A stretch of 64,000 nucleotides of DNA, from positions 62,001 through 126,000 of the forward strand of contig NZ_FOPG01000003.1 in NCBI RefSeq assembly GCF_900113435.1, written 5' to 3'. This document shows positions 34,656 to 43,161 of this stretch, piece by piece. This DNA is from Sulfitobacter dubius (GTDB lineage Bacteria; Pseudomonadota; Alphaproteobacteria; Rhodobacterales; Rhodobacteraceae). The stretch's first letter is position 1. Each line of letters opens with the position of its first letter. Below the pieces are notes generated by a model. That model did no database searches and had not been told where the DNA came from. It was given only the letters and a program-made list of their open reading frames with translations. Made by a program: the position numbers and the translations under genes.

Positions 34656-35690
34656 ATGAAAACGACCCTAACTGCGATCTGTTTGCTGGCGGTGAGCGCT
34701 ATCAACCCGGCGTTTGCGCAAGAGGTTACACTGAAGATCGCCGACAGTCTGCCAGCGGACCACATCATTACCAAGAATACGACCGACGTATTCATGGCGC
34801 GGGTGCAGGAAGAACTGGGCGACCGCGTTGCCTTCGAACACTATCCTGCTCAGCAGCTTGCTAAAGCAAAGGACATCCTTTCCATTACTCAGGCCGGGAT
34901 CGCAGACATCGGCTATATCGTGCCATCCTATGTATCTGAGAAGATGCCTTTGGGTGGCGTCGTGGAGCTGCCCGGCGAAATCGCATCTTCTTGCGAAGGA
35001 TCGCTGGCGTTCCGCAACCTCGTGCAACCCGGTGGGATGCTCGACGAACTCGAGTTTCAGCCTGCTGGCGTTCGCGTGCTCTACAACGTCGCACTCTCAC
35101 CTTACCAGGCAATTTTCTCAGAACGGGCAGGTGTGGGCTCGCTGGATGAATTCGACGGTATGAAGCTGCGTTCGAATGCTGGCGCGATGGAATTGTCGCT
35201 ACAGTCGGTCGAAGCCGTTCCTGTACGCATGACGCCGCCAGAGATTTTTGATGCCATGACAAAAGGCACAATCGACGGTGCTCTTTTGCCCTTCACCTCT
35301 ACCTTCTCCTATGGTCTCGATCAGATCGTCGGGTCGGCTACGCGGAACGCGAATTTTGGCACCGTTGGGATTACCTATTCCATCTCGGAAAAGAAGTGGG
35401 ACAACCTTCCCCAGGATGTTCAGGAAGTCCTGACCCGCGTCGGGCAAGAGGTGACGGAAAGCGCTTGCTTGGCGTTTGACGAAGCAGAGGTTCAGTTCGC
35501 CGACGACCTCTCTGCTAAGAGTGTTAATGTCTTCAGTCTCTCTGACGATGAGACAGCGCGGCTGAACGCATCCTTCGAAACCGTTGCCCAAGATTGGGCT
35601 AAAAACCTCGACAGCCGGGACAAGAAGGGCAGCGAAGCGCTTGCGGCCTTCCGCAGCGAAGTCGAAAAGCTACAAGTCGCGAACGAGTAA
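34656..35690 (+). CDS. dctP: TRAP transporter substrate-binding protein (DctP type)
   Basis: Periplasmic binding protein of 344 residues. Signal peptide MKTTLTAICLLAVSAINPAFAQ is cleaved probably after AFA. The mature protein opens with TLKIADSLPADHIITKNT and contains the DctP carboxylate-binding area around GMKLRSNAGAMELSLQSVEAVPVRM, where an Arg (KLRS) normally pairs with the ligand carboxylate. The ATG at 34656 follows a perfect GGAGGAG. It supplies substrate to DctQM. Presence of this Arg supports an organic acid ligand. Confidence 0.9.
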   Translation: MKTTLTAICLLAVSAINPAFAQEVTLKIADSLPADHIITKNTTDVFMARVQEELGDRVAFEHYPAQQLAKAKDILSITQAGIADIGYIVPSYVSEKMPLGGVVELPGEIASSCEGSLAFRNLVQPGGMLDELEFQPAGVRVLYNVALSPYQAIFSERAGVGSLDEFDGMKLRSNAGAMELSLQSVEAVPVRMTPPEIFDAMTKGTIDGALLPFTSTFSYGLDQIVGSATRNANFGTVGITYSISEKKWDNLPQDVQEVLTRVGQEVTESACLAFDEAEVQFADDLSAKSVNVFSLSDDETARLNASFETVAQDWAKNLDSRDKKGSEALAAFRSEVEKLQVANE

Positions 35691-35779
35691 ATCCTCCAAT
35701 AGCGGCGACGGAAACTTTCGTCGCCGCGTGTATCGCAAGCCGATTTCCCGAACCTCACCCTAACCCATCAGAGGCCATT

Positions 35780-36985
35780 GTGTTTGATCTTCTAAAAGGC
35801 GTTCGCGTGGTCGAACTAACCACGATTGTATTGGGTCCCATGGCGGGCCAGATACTTGCAGATTTTGGAGCCGACGTTGTTAAAATCGAGGCTCCCGGCG
35901 GTGATCTAGCACGACATGTCGAGCCTCGTTCAGAAGCCGGCGAAAGCTCGATGTTTGTGAACTGCAATCGCAACAAACAGAGCATCGCTATAGACTTGAA
36001 AACACAAGAGGGCCGCGAGGTCTTGAAGCGCTTGATATCGCAGGCGGATGTCTTCCTGCACAACATGCGTATGAAGGCGGTGCGCAAACTCGGGTTCGAT
36101 GCCGCGACTCTGCGCGCCATAAACCCCGGCCTCATTTATTGTTCCGCCATCGGCTTTGGCAGCGATGGCCCTTATGCTGATCGTCCAGCCTATGACGACG
36201 TTATTCAGGCAGCATCAGGTATTGCGCACTTGCCGACATACACGGGTGCTGAGCCCGCATATGTGCCGGGCGTGATCGCAGATAAGGTGGCAGCGCTCTA
36301 CGCGGCCAATGCCATTTCCGCAGCATTATACAACAAAGCCCAAACGGGACAGGGAGTTGAAATCGAGGTCCCAATGTTCGAGGTTATGACCTCGTTCGTG
36401 ATGACTGAGCATCTTGCCGCGGCATCTTTCGAACAGGACGCTAAACCAGGGTATCGCCGGCTGCTCAACCGCCATCGCCGGCCGTTCAAAAGCTCTGACG
36501 GTTGGGTCGCGGTTCTTCCTTATACTGAAACTCACTGGCGCAGCACGCTTGAGGAGATCGGGCGCGCTGACGTGATCGAACAAGAGTGGTTTAAAAGCGC
36601 CTCAAGTCGATCAAGCCATGTGGCGGAGATGTATGAAATCCTCGCTCAAGTAATGCCCAAGCGTAGTACCGACGACTGGATCAACACCTTTCAGCGGCTG
36701 GATGTGCCGCATTCGCGGGTTAGTTCCTTGGGGGACCTGCTGAATGATCCACACCTCCAGGCCGTCGATTTCTTTGGTGTTACAGATAATACAACTGGCC
36801 GAGCGCGGTCGGTGCCCCAGCCGGTAAAGGTCAATGGAGCTCACACCACCGTAGACAGAGGTGCGCCGCTGCTTAGTGAGAATTCGATCAGTCTGCTTCA
36901 TGAACTCGGTTACGAACCTACCAAAGTTCACGACATGATAGAGCGCGGCGTCGTGCAGGCCCCCCCACCAAAGGAGGGGGAATAG
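35780..36985 (+). CDS. Family III CoA-transferase (CaiB/BaiF)
   Basis: Cytoplasmic enzyme of 401 residues that moves CoA from a donor such as succinyl-CoA to a carboxylic acid. The family III pattern is complete: VVELTTIVLGPMAGQILADFGADVVKIE at the N-terminus, NRNKQSIAIDLK, and catalytic Asp168 in GVIADKVAA, equivalent to D169 of formyl-CoA transferase. The start is GTG at 35780 with GAGG seven bases upstream. The next gene, a MaoC protein, starts one base after the stop. In context it probably activates the acid imported by the TRAP system. Itaconate, mesaconate and citramalate are plausible substrates. Confidence 0.87.
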   Translation: MFDLLKGVRVVELTTIVLGPMAGQILADFGADVVKIEAPGGDLARHVEPRSEAGESSMFVNCNRNKQSIAIDLKTQEGREVLKRLISQADVFLHNMRMKAVRKLGFDAATLRAINPGLIYCSAIGFGSDGPYADRPAYDDVIQAASGIAHLPTYTGAEPAYVPGVIADKVAALYAANAISAALYNKAQTGQGVEIEVPMFEVMTSFVMTEHLAAASFEQDAKPGYRRLLNRHRRPFKSSDGWVAVLPYTETHWRSTLEEIGRADVIEQEWFKSASSRSSHVAEMYEILAQVMPKRSTDDWINTFQRLDVPHSRVSSLGDLLNDPHLQAVDFFGVTDNTTGRARSVPQPVKVNGAHTTVDRGAPLLSENSISLLHELGYEPTKVHDMIERGVVQAPPPKEGE

Positions 36986-36986
36986 G

Positions 36987-37451
36987 ATGGCAGGTCTGTG
37001 GCTAGAAGAATTTAGGCCTGGCATGGTGATCTCGCATGCGATCACGCGCACGGTCACCGAAGCTGACAATATTGCTTTTTCAACCCAGACGATGAACCCC
37101 CAGCCGCTGCACATTGATCGGAACTTCGCCGCTCAAACAGAATGGGGTAAGCCGCTGGTTAACTCGCTTCTGACGTTGGGGATCATGATCGGTATTTCGG
37201 TTCATGAAACTACACTGGGCACTACTGTCGGCAACCTGGGAATGACTGATGTGATATTTCCGGCGCCGGTCTTTCATGGTGACAGCCTGCGGGTAGAGAC
37301 TGAAGTAATCTCAGCACGGGCATCAAAGTCGCGCGCCGGTCAGGGTATCGTGGAGCTTATCCATCGCGCCTACAAACAGGACGGAACTTTGGTTGTTTCC
37401 TGCCGTCGTTCTGCGCTTATGCGCGCACGTCCAGCGCAGGAGGCAAACTGA
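36987..37451 (+). CDS. MaoC-family enoyl-CoA hydratase-like protein (catalytic type)
   Basis: A 154-residue hotdog-fold protein. The active-site helix reads TMNPQPLHIDRNFAAQTEWGKP, so the catalytic His42 is kept and the usual Asp is Asn37. NPQPLH variants are what I recall from itaconyl-CoA and mesaconyl-CoA hydratases (RipB/Ich type). Its stop overlaps the lyase start (TGATG). With the CoA-transferase and CitE-type lyase it gives the standard activation, hydration and cleavage order. The exact substrate is inferred. Confidence 0.83.
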   Translation: MAGLWLEEFRPGMVISHAITRTVTEADNIAFSTQTMNPQPLHIDRNFAAQTEWGKPLVNSLLTLGIMIGISVHETTLGTTVGNLGMTDVIFPAPVFHGDSLRVETEVISARASKSRAGQGIVELIHRAYKQDGTLVVSCRRSALMRARPAQEAN

Positions 37452-38296
37452 TGCGATCGTGGCTTTTCGTCCCGGGCAACCGCCCCGACATGATGGCAAA
37501 GGCTGCGCGCGTGGGCGCCGATGCCGTCATCCTAGATCTCGAAGACTCCGTTGCGCTTCAAAAAAAGGAAGAGGCACGCGAGGCAGTGGCAAACGCCCTC
37601 TCTACGCTTGATCGGAGCTCGCAGTTGTGGGTGCGGGTAAACCCCATATCCAGCGCCTTTTGCGCGCAAGATGTCGCGACAGCGGTCAAAGGGCGCGCCG
37701 ATGGGCTGGTCCTGCCAAAATCCAAAAACGGCGGCACGGTCCGCGACCTGATCGATATGGCTGGCAACGCTTGCCCGCCAATCCTTGCTATCGCTACGGA
37801 AACCGCGGGCTCCTTGTTCGGCCTAGGCCAGTATGCAGGGCTGGAGACACATCTCTTTGGATTGGCCTGGGGGGCAGAAGATTTATCGGCAGACTTGGGA
37901 AGCACAGCTTCACGCGACGACACCGGAGCCTTGACTGGCCCGTTCGCGCTGGCCCGCAATCTGATGTTGGCCGGAGCGATGCACGCAAAGTGCCTACCCA
38001 TAGACACGGTTTGGACCGACATCCGGGATCTCGCCGGGCTGGAGGAGGAATGCAACGCCGCCCGGCGCGACGGGTTCACCGGCAAGATGGCAATCCACCC
38101 CGCACAAGTGCCGATCATCAATCAGGCGTTCCGACCAACAGCTTCTGAAGTCGTGCTGGCCAAACGGATCACTCAGATGCTGGCGAGCAACCCTAATGTG
38201 GGTGCGGTCAGCATCGACGGACAGATGATTGATATGCCGCATCTCAAACGTGCAAAGCGGGTTCTGGACCTCGTGGAAAAATATGGAGAAGATTAA
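37451..38296 (+). CDS. HpcH/HpaI-CitE family CoA-ester lyase
   Basis: A 281-residue TIM-barrel lyase for beta-hydroxyacyl-CoA esters such as citramalyl-CoA or malyl-CoA. Family hallmarks: RSWLFVPGNRPDMM at the N-terminus, DLEDSV, Arg62 in VRVN, Mg ligands Glu117 in ATETAG and Asp144 in AWGAEDLSADLG, and the C-terminal GKMAIHPAQV. All key residues are intact. Overlaps on both sides (TGATG and TAATG) show tight coupling. It would release acetyl-CoA plus pyruvate from citramalyl-CoA if the itaconate/mesaconate reading is right, or acetyl-CoA plus glyoxylate from malyl-CoA. Confidence 0.87.
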   Translation: MRSWLFVPGNRPDMMAKAARVGADAVILDLEDSVALQKKEEAREAVANALSTLDRSSQLWVRVNPISSAFCAQDVATAVKGRADGLVLPKSKNGGTVRDLIDMAGNACPPILAIATETAGSLFGLGQYAGLETHLFGLAWGAEDLSADLGSTASRDDTGALTGPFALARNLMLAGAMHAKCLPIDTVWTDIRDLAGLEEECNAARRDGFTGKMAIHPAQVPIINQAFRPTASEVVLAKRITQMLASNPNVGAVSIDGQMIDMPHLKRAKRVLDLVEKYGED

Positions 38297-38769
38297 TGAC
38301 GCCTGCACCCATTCGCCTAGGCCGTGGCTTTTACTGGCAAGAACTGACAGTAGGCGATCGGTACTCAACCTACGGCCGCACCATCACCTCGGCGGATATC
38401 AGCACCTTCGTCGGTCTGGCCGGCATGATCGAAGTGCTTTTCACCAATGCGGAATACCGTAAGACCGAAAGCACTTTGAAGGGCGAACCGTCACCCGGAG
38501 CGCTCGTGTTTTCGGTAGCAGAGGCGCTGGCCCTCAATGCCACAGCTCAAGAAACGGGTTTAGCTTTTCTTGGGCTTTCCACACTAGAAATTAAGGGGCC
38601 CGTCCAAGCTGGCGATACGATTGATGTCGAAATGGAAGTGCTCAGTGTACGCCAAGAAAGCAATGGCGGCCGTGGTCTAGTACGAACACGCAACACGGTT
38701 CGCAATCAAGAAGACAAAACTGTCATGGTGTACGAGCCGTTGCGCTTAATGATGGGAAGGCCCCAATAG
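38296..38769 (+). CDS. Second MaoC-like hotdog protein, catalytic residues replaced
   Basis: A 157-residue MaoC relative (FYWQELTVGDRYSTYGRTIT...). In the segment aligned with the active site, LAGMIEVLFTNAEY, the catalytic Asp and His positions are Met44 and Phe49, so it should not be an active hydratase by itself. It lies in the same operon as a MaoC with the His intact. Two-domain mesaconyl-CoA hydratases have one catalytic and one degenerate hotdog, so these two short proteins may assemble as a heteromer. It could also be a thioesterase-like or regulatory hotdog. It is the last gene of the operon. Confidence 0.8.
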   Translation: MTPAPIRLGRGFYWQELTVGDRYSTYGRTITSADISTFVGLAGMIEVLFTNAEYRKTESTLKGEPSPGALVFSVAEALALNATAQETGLAFLGLSTLEIKGPVQAGDTIDVEMEVLSVRQESNGGRGLVRTRNTVRNQEDKTVMVYEPLRLMMGRPQ

Positions 38770-38854
38770 GCGGGAATATAGTGCGCCTGTAGATATATAA
38801 GAACTCTCGGGACACTTCCTATAAATTACCTAGTTTGAGGTGGAGGAAGTTTTC

Positions 38855-38956
38855 ATGACGAACGAGGAACGCGACATTCAATGCAAACTTAGAGTGCTCC
38901 AAGCCATGCTCGCAATGCTGGCGGTATTTCTGGTTGGTCGGTCCAGTTTTTTATAG
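38855..38956 (+). pseudogene. 33-codon remnant of an IS transposase N-terminus
   Basis: ATG at 38855 follows a good GGAGGA site. The translation MTNEERDIQCKLRVLQ and later VFLVGRSSF resembles the start of IS481-type integrases (typically RKLRVLRHAEE, then YFGIGRASFYRW), with deletions in between. A stop follows at once. I read it as decayed IS DNA on the right flank of the catabolic cassette. A functional micro-protein cannot be excluded because the ribosome site is good. Confidence 0.45.
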
Positions 38957-39522
38957 ATAACGCGATGCCACTCGACCTCAGGGAGGCCGTTCGTTAAAGG
39001 CGCGCCGCCTGTGAAATAGCTTACCTGCGCTGCGGTGATGAACAGGCGAACAGGACGGTCACTGGTATTGGCCTGCCCCCGCTGGTCCCTTGTTCAAAAG
39101 CCTGAGGGCGTTCCGGAGAGCGTACTGATACCTAAGTCGTCCGTTCATGCTCAAGTTATGACAACGTTGGCCACGCTTATGAGCCACTCCAGTCAAGCTT
39201 AGCTGTAAACGCTGCGCAATTGATTCCTAGGATAAGCCCTCAAGAGGGGGAGCTTGGACATTGCTTGAGATGTGCGTAAAAGGCAGCTCTTGGCCGAGAG
39301 CGTTGTCCAGCCCTGACATCGATATTTCGCTGCTCGCTGCAGTGACATATCTCGGCTCCGAGGCCAAACCTCGCGGAGCGCGCTCCGTATCCCCTTAAGA
39401 TTGGGAAGGTTTAAAGATTCGCAACGTGTGTTGTGAGCGTAACCGCTTCACAATACGCTGTTTCTCGTCCACACTTAGGAAATGCGCCCCCCGTACCGGC
39501 TCCAACATTGCTCTAGGACGAG
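38957..39522. other. Gene-free region upstream of the sulfotransferase
   Basis: About 570 bases with lower GC than the core genes. I see no convincing ORF, RNA gene or terminator. The area probably contains IS debris and the promoter of the downstream sulfotransferase gene. Confidence 0.5.
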
Positions 39523-40929
39523 ATGACAAACTTTATAATCGACGAGCCGCGTATTGTTTTCATCCATTTGCCCAAAACCGGCGGCACATCGGTGCGCGAC
39601 GCGCTTGGGGAGCTGGAGGGACGGTACTTTGGTCATGTGCCAAAGCACTTTCGAGACCGACACAGCTTGGCGGTTGTTCGCGAGCCAAAAGCCCGATTTC
39701 TGTCTGCCTTCCGGATGTTCAAGTTCGGCAATCAGTTGGAGGGGGACTATTATGCCGAGCCGCGATGGCCCGATCTGTCCATCTCGCAGGCGCTTGATGT
39801 GCTGGAAGACCCGTGGATTGGCTTTGACCGCAGTCATCGGGACATCCCTTGGAACTTCAAACATCATATCATTCCCCAGACCCATCCGTTTAATTGTTTG
39901 TTCTATGCAGACACGGTTCTTCGGTTCGAAACCCTTGAAGAGGATTTTGGGGCGTTTTGTGCAAATTTTGGGATCGCTGCACACCTGCCGCGACTACGAG
40001 CGTCTCGGAGTGGCCTGAAACACGAGGAGCGGTGGCGGCCGGAGGATGAAAAGCGCTTCATGCGCTTGTTTGCCGATGACTATCGCTTTTTGGGGTATGC
40101 TCCCGGTCGCCCTGAACCCACAAAGAAACGATATAATCTTGAACCTTTTAGGCCCAAAGAAAGGACGGTTTACGATCTTTGGCCAGCCTATTTCTCGGAC
40201 GAAAAGGTCTTCCTAAAAGATGCCGCGCAAGCACTGCCTGAGGAGACTTCTGCGCTTGAGCCATTCGCGGATGAGATTATCCCGGGCTCTCCAACGGGGG
40301 CTTGGGCGGGGCGGTCAAAAGATCTGGTAGCTCATTTTCAGAAGCTTCAGCCGGAGTTTTCTGGGGCTTCTCGTCTCTCGCACCTGCTGGCCTGTACGAT
40401 CGTTGTGCTGCGCAGGAACCCGAGCTGCGAGAGCGCCCTTAAACTTTTTTGGCGGATCTTGGATGAACAGTTTGAGGTGATCCGGTCAGAGCTATCCTTA
40501 CGCTGGTTGGTGTCGATTGCAGACACGGTCGCAGATTTGGGCCGAAGTTCCGCAGAATGTGCTGTTGGAATGAGCGCCAGTATCTACGCAAATACGGCGA
40601 AGCTTCATGAGAGCGAGCTTAAATTGTTCCACCCAAAGCGTCCGTGGCCTCCCCGCAGACGTTTTTCATCAGGAGGGGCATTGTTTGATGGCATGCTGAC
40701 CTATTGGGTGGAGAGGGGAGATATGATCGACAATATGTTTGCACGCTCGGCGAAGGTGGCGGCATCGGAGCCGACGGCTGGAAAGGTCTTGATGGAGGTG
40801 ATTGAGCGACTGAAGCTTGGCCCAACCGTCTATAGGCGGTTTAAGTTTATATCGGGGGTGAAGGCCGCACCTCTGGTAGACGATAAGATCAAAGAGCGGC
40901 TACAGCGGATTATGAAGAACAATGCTTGA
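39523..40929 (+). CDS. Sulfotransferase-family protein with long C-terminal extension
   Basis: A 468-residue protein. The N-terminal 200 residues look like a Sulfotransfer_2-type domain: the PAPS 5'-phosphosulfate loop is HLPKTGGTS (residues 15-23) and the 3'-phosphate region is VVREPKARFLSAFR (about 51-64). The remaining 260 residues are helical, Arg/Lys-rich and unfamiliar to me. No signal peptide or membrane segment is seen. It probably transfers sulfate from PAPS to a carbohydrate. The location near exopolysaccharide genes and a second sulfotransferase suggests sulfated glycans; this is inference. Confidence 0.75.
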   Translation: MTNFIIDEPRIVFIHLPKTGGTSVRDALGELEGRYFGHVPKHFRDRHSLAVVREPKARFLSAFRMFKFGNQLEGDYYAEPRWPDLSISQALDVLEDPWIGFDRSHRDIPWNFKHHIIPQTHPFNCLFYADTVLRFETLEEDFGAFCANFGIAAHLPRLRASRSGLKHEERWRPEDEKRFMRLFADDYRFLGYAPGRPEPTKKRYNLEPFRPKERTVYDLWPAYFSDEKVFLKDAAQALPEETSALEPFADEIIPGSPTGAWAGRSKDLVAHFQKLQPEFSGASRLSHLLACTIVVLRRNPSCESALKLFWRILDEQFEVIRSELSLRWLVSIADTVADLGRSSAECAVGMSASIYANTAKLHESELKLFHPKRPWPPRRRFSSGGALFDGMLTYWVERGDMIDNMFARSAKVAASEPTAGKVLMEVIERLKLGPTVYRRFKFISGVKAAPLVDDKIKERLQRIMKNNA

Positions 40930-41016
40930 GCCGGTGGTGAGCGTACCCTGTACCGCTCTCGTGTTTGGGGGCTGCACCAGCGCTTGGTCTCAGGATTAGA
41001 CAAGCAGGTAGGTGAT

Positions 41017-41853
41017 ATGAACAAAGGTCGTAAACCCGATATCCTGTGTATCGGCGCGCAGAAGGCAGGCACGTCTTGGCTACACGTCGCCTTGGCAACA
41101 AGACGGGACATTTGGGTGCCGCCCTTCAAGGAGCTTCATTTCTTTGATCACAAGTTCATTGCTGAATGCCGGCGGTGGGCGCCGTGGCATGTCAAACAGG
41201 GTCTTCAGGGCGCGCGCGCGCGCCATCTCGCAAGCGCCTCACCCCCAGATGAGGCCTATCTGGCCTATCTTGATCGTTTGCAGACCGCGCCCATTTTGAA
41301 CGGCACATGGTATAAGTACATTTTTTCCCGAGCGCCGGAGGATCAAAAATGTCTCGATGTCACGCCGGAGTACTCATGTATTCCAGATGAGGGTGTGGAC
41401 TTTTTCAGGCGCTTTCTGCCGCAGAGCAAACTGATCTATCTCATCCGCAACCCCTTGGATCGGTTAAAGTCTCAACTACGCATGAATGCGCATCGCAGAA
41501 AGAAACTGCCTTCATCGCCACAGGAGTGGGAGGAGCTCCTAGACATGCCTGCGCTTCGTATGCGCGGAGATTATCTCAACAATGTGCCGCGGTGGAGCGC
41601 ACATTTTGCACCAGATCGATTGCTGTACTTACCCTACGGACAAATCGGCAAAGATCCTTTGAGCCTTCTGCGCAAGATTGAGCATCATTGTGGCTTGCCT
41701 GCCTCTGAATACCCTCAGGCTGCTGAGAGAGTTCATCAAACAGCGCCGCTACAGTTGCCAGACTATGTCATTGAGCGTTTGGAGGAGCTGGCCGCGCCCC
41801 AGGCCGCGTTTCTTCGGACCCATTTTGGCGAAAGCTTCTATCAAGAAACGTAA
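41017..41853 (+). CDS. Sulfotransferase domain protein
   Basis: A 278-residue sulfotransferase. The 5'-phosphosulfate loop IGAQKAGTSWL is at residues 12-22, and the 3'-phosphate-binding region reads YLIRNPLDRLKSQLRMNAH; both are typical of Sulfotransfer_1/3 proteins using PAPS. The start at 41017 follows AGGTAGGTGAT; the frame is open 11 codons further up. It follows the first sulfotransferase gene by 87 bases on the same strand. The acceptor is unknown but may be a polysaccharide made by the downstream locus. Confidence 0.82.
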   Translation: MNKGRKPDILCIGAQKAGTSWLHVALATRRDIWVPPFKELHFFDHKFIAECRRWAPWHVKQGLQGARARHLASASPPDEAYLAYLDRLQTAPILNGTWYKYIFSRAPEDQKCLDVTPEYSCIPDEGVDFFRRFLPQSKLIYLIRNPLDRLKSQLRMNAHRRKKLPSSPQEWEELLDMPALRMRGDYLNNVPRWSAHFAPDRLLYLPYGQIGKDPLSLLRKIEHHCGLPASEYPQAAERVHQTAPLQLPDYVIERLEELAAPQAAFLRTHFGESFYQET

Positions 41854-41901
41854 GAAAGGGGCATGGAACATTGTCTGACGTGGCGAATGTCGGACTTGGC
41901 C

Positions 41902-42684
41902 TCAGCCATCGCGCAAGGTGACCTTCGACATGGCGGCAATCCTGATCAGATCGAGCTCATACTGGGCATCCATGCGGATCTGGAGCTCTTCATCGATTTG
42001 GACAATCTTACTGAGAAGCTTTGCGCTTTTAAGGTGATGGCAAGCCTCTTGCGACAGGGCTCTGCGGGTTTGAGGATCAATAAGCTCAACATCTAAATCA
42101 AGCAGGGCTGCCAAGAACGGTAGCATCACCTGATGGGGCTGCTCGAAATTCCAAACTGTTAAGGTCGCTCCAGGACAGGCAGCCGTGATGCGAGACACCA
42201 GATCGGCCCAAGAATGAACTGGCACGGTGCGGTCAGAAGGACCGGGGGAGATGTCATCATCCGCCAGCAGATATGTCCAAGATTCTGCTTGAGGAGCAAT
42301 TGCTAAATGCAAATGCAGCTGGCGGTCGGAGAAAGCATTGTCGAGGTTTTGAGCTCTGCGATTGGCCTTGGGGAACATGGTTTTTTTGGTTAGCATATCG
42401 CTCACCGGGCCGAGAAGGGCGTGTTCGCTGATGATAATGTGCTTAAAGGCGTCAAGAGATTTTTTGCCTCTTAGAACAGGCTCAACAGCACCTTGTAGAA
42501 GGCCCAGCTTGTCTGAGGCGGTCATTGTCGCTCTAAAGTGCTCTACGTATTCGTGGCGCGTGATGGCTTTGGTCGACGTACTTAGTAAGACCCTTCCCAA
42601 GTGATTTGATATGCATTCTATAAAGCCGGTCGCGATACGGTTTGCCCCAAAGTGGACAGTCGCCGTTCTTTGGTCAGGCATCAT
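41902..42684 (-). CDS. Hypothetical protein, translationally coupled to its upstream neighbour
   Basis: A 260-residue protein of mixed alpha/beta content with no motif that I can name. Visible features are HFGANRIATGFIECI near the N-terminus, HIIISEHALLGP in the middle, and LTVWNFEQPH followed by FLAALLDLDVELID. No signal peptide or membrane helix is present. Start candidates ATGATG at 42684/42681 overlap the stop of the 107-residue gene upstream, with GGAG about six bases before, so the pair is coupled. The pattern of the middle section resembles some Rossmann-like sulfotransferase or glycan proteins, but I do not claim it. It converges with the sulfotransferase gene. Confidence 0.6.
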   Translation of the reverse strand: MMPDQRTATVHFGANRIATGFIECISNHLGRVLLSTSTKAITRHEYVEHFRATMTASDKLGLLQGAVEPVLRGKKSLDAFKHIIISEHALLGPVSDMLTKKTMFPKANRRAQNLDNAFSDRQLHLHLAIAPQAESWTYLLADDDISPGPSDRTVPVHSWADLVSRITAACPGATLTVWNFEQPHQVMLPFLAALLDLDVELIDPQTRRALSQEACHHLKSAKLLSKIVQIDEELQIRMDAQYELDLIRIAAMSKVTLRDG

Positions 42685-42997
42685 CCAGCTCCGGAAAGCC
42701 GTGATGAGAAATTGTCTCATGGCCTTGGGCGATGCCTTTAGCGGCCTGCGCCAACCCACCAACCTGGTGCATAAGAATTTTGTACTTTAGCTCCAGTGCT
42801 GCTAGGCTTGGCCTTAACCGCGTGAGCTCTGCATCGGTGAGACTGTTTGCGGCTTCATCAGAAGATAGGATTTCTTCGAGAAGCTCTGCGACTTCTGCCA
42901 ATCTGGCTTGTATTAGCACACGGTCTTTTGCGTCAAAGCCGCTGATTTTGAGAGAAAGAGCCTCTTCCTCGGCGTCAATCGTTAGCTTGAAGCTCAT
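42674..42997 (-). CDS. Small helical hypothetical protein
   Basis: A 107-residue, acidic, helical protein (KDRVLIQARLAEVAELLEEILSS is a likely coiled coil), with a short beta-like N-terminus (FKLTIDAEEEALSLKISGF). No known family is recognised. The gene overlaps the start of the 260-residue hypothetical gene by 11 bases. A GGGAGACAGGCC region precedes the ATG. The two genes probably work as one unit. It lies between sulfotransferase genes and an IS3 element, so accessory status is likely. Confidence 0.6.
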   Translation of the reverse strand: MSFKLTIDAEEEALSLKISGFDAKDRVLIQARLAEVAELLEEILSSDEAANSLTDAELTRLRPSLAALELKYKILMHQVGGLAQAAKGIAQGHETISHHGFPELDDA

Positions 42998-43161
42998 GGC
43001 CTGTCTCCCACAGATTTCCGTTATCGATCAATATTCAATAGCATGTAGTGGCCAGCACCTATCATGATGATTTACCCAAGGCTACGGTGAGTACTGGAAC
43101 ACTAAAGACTGGGTGATCTATTGATAATCCTCCCATTTTTAATGGGGTCCAGCCGTAGAAT

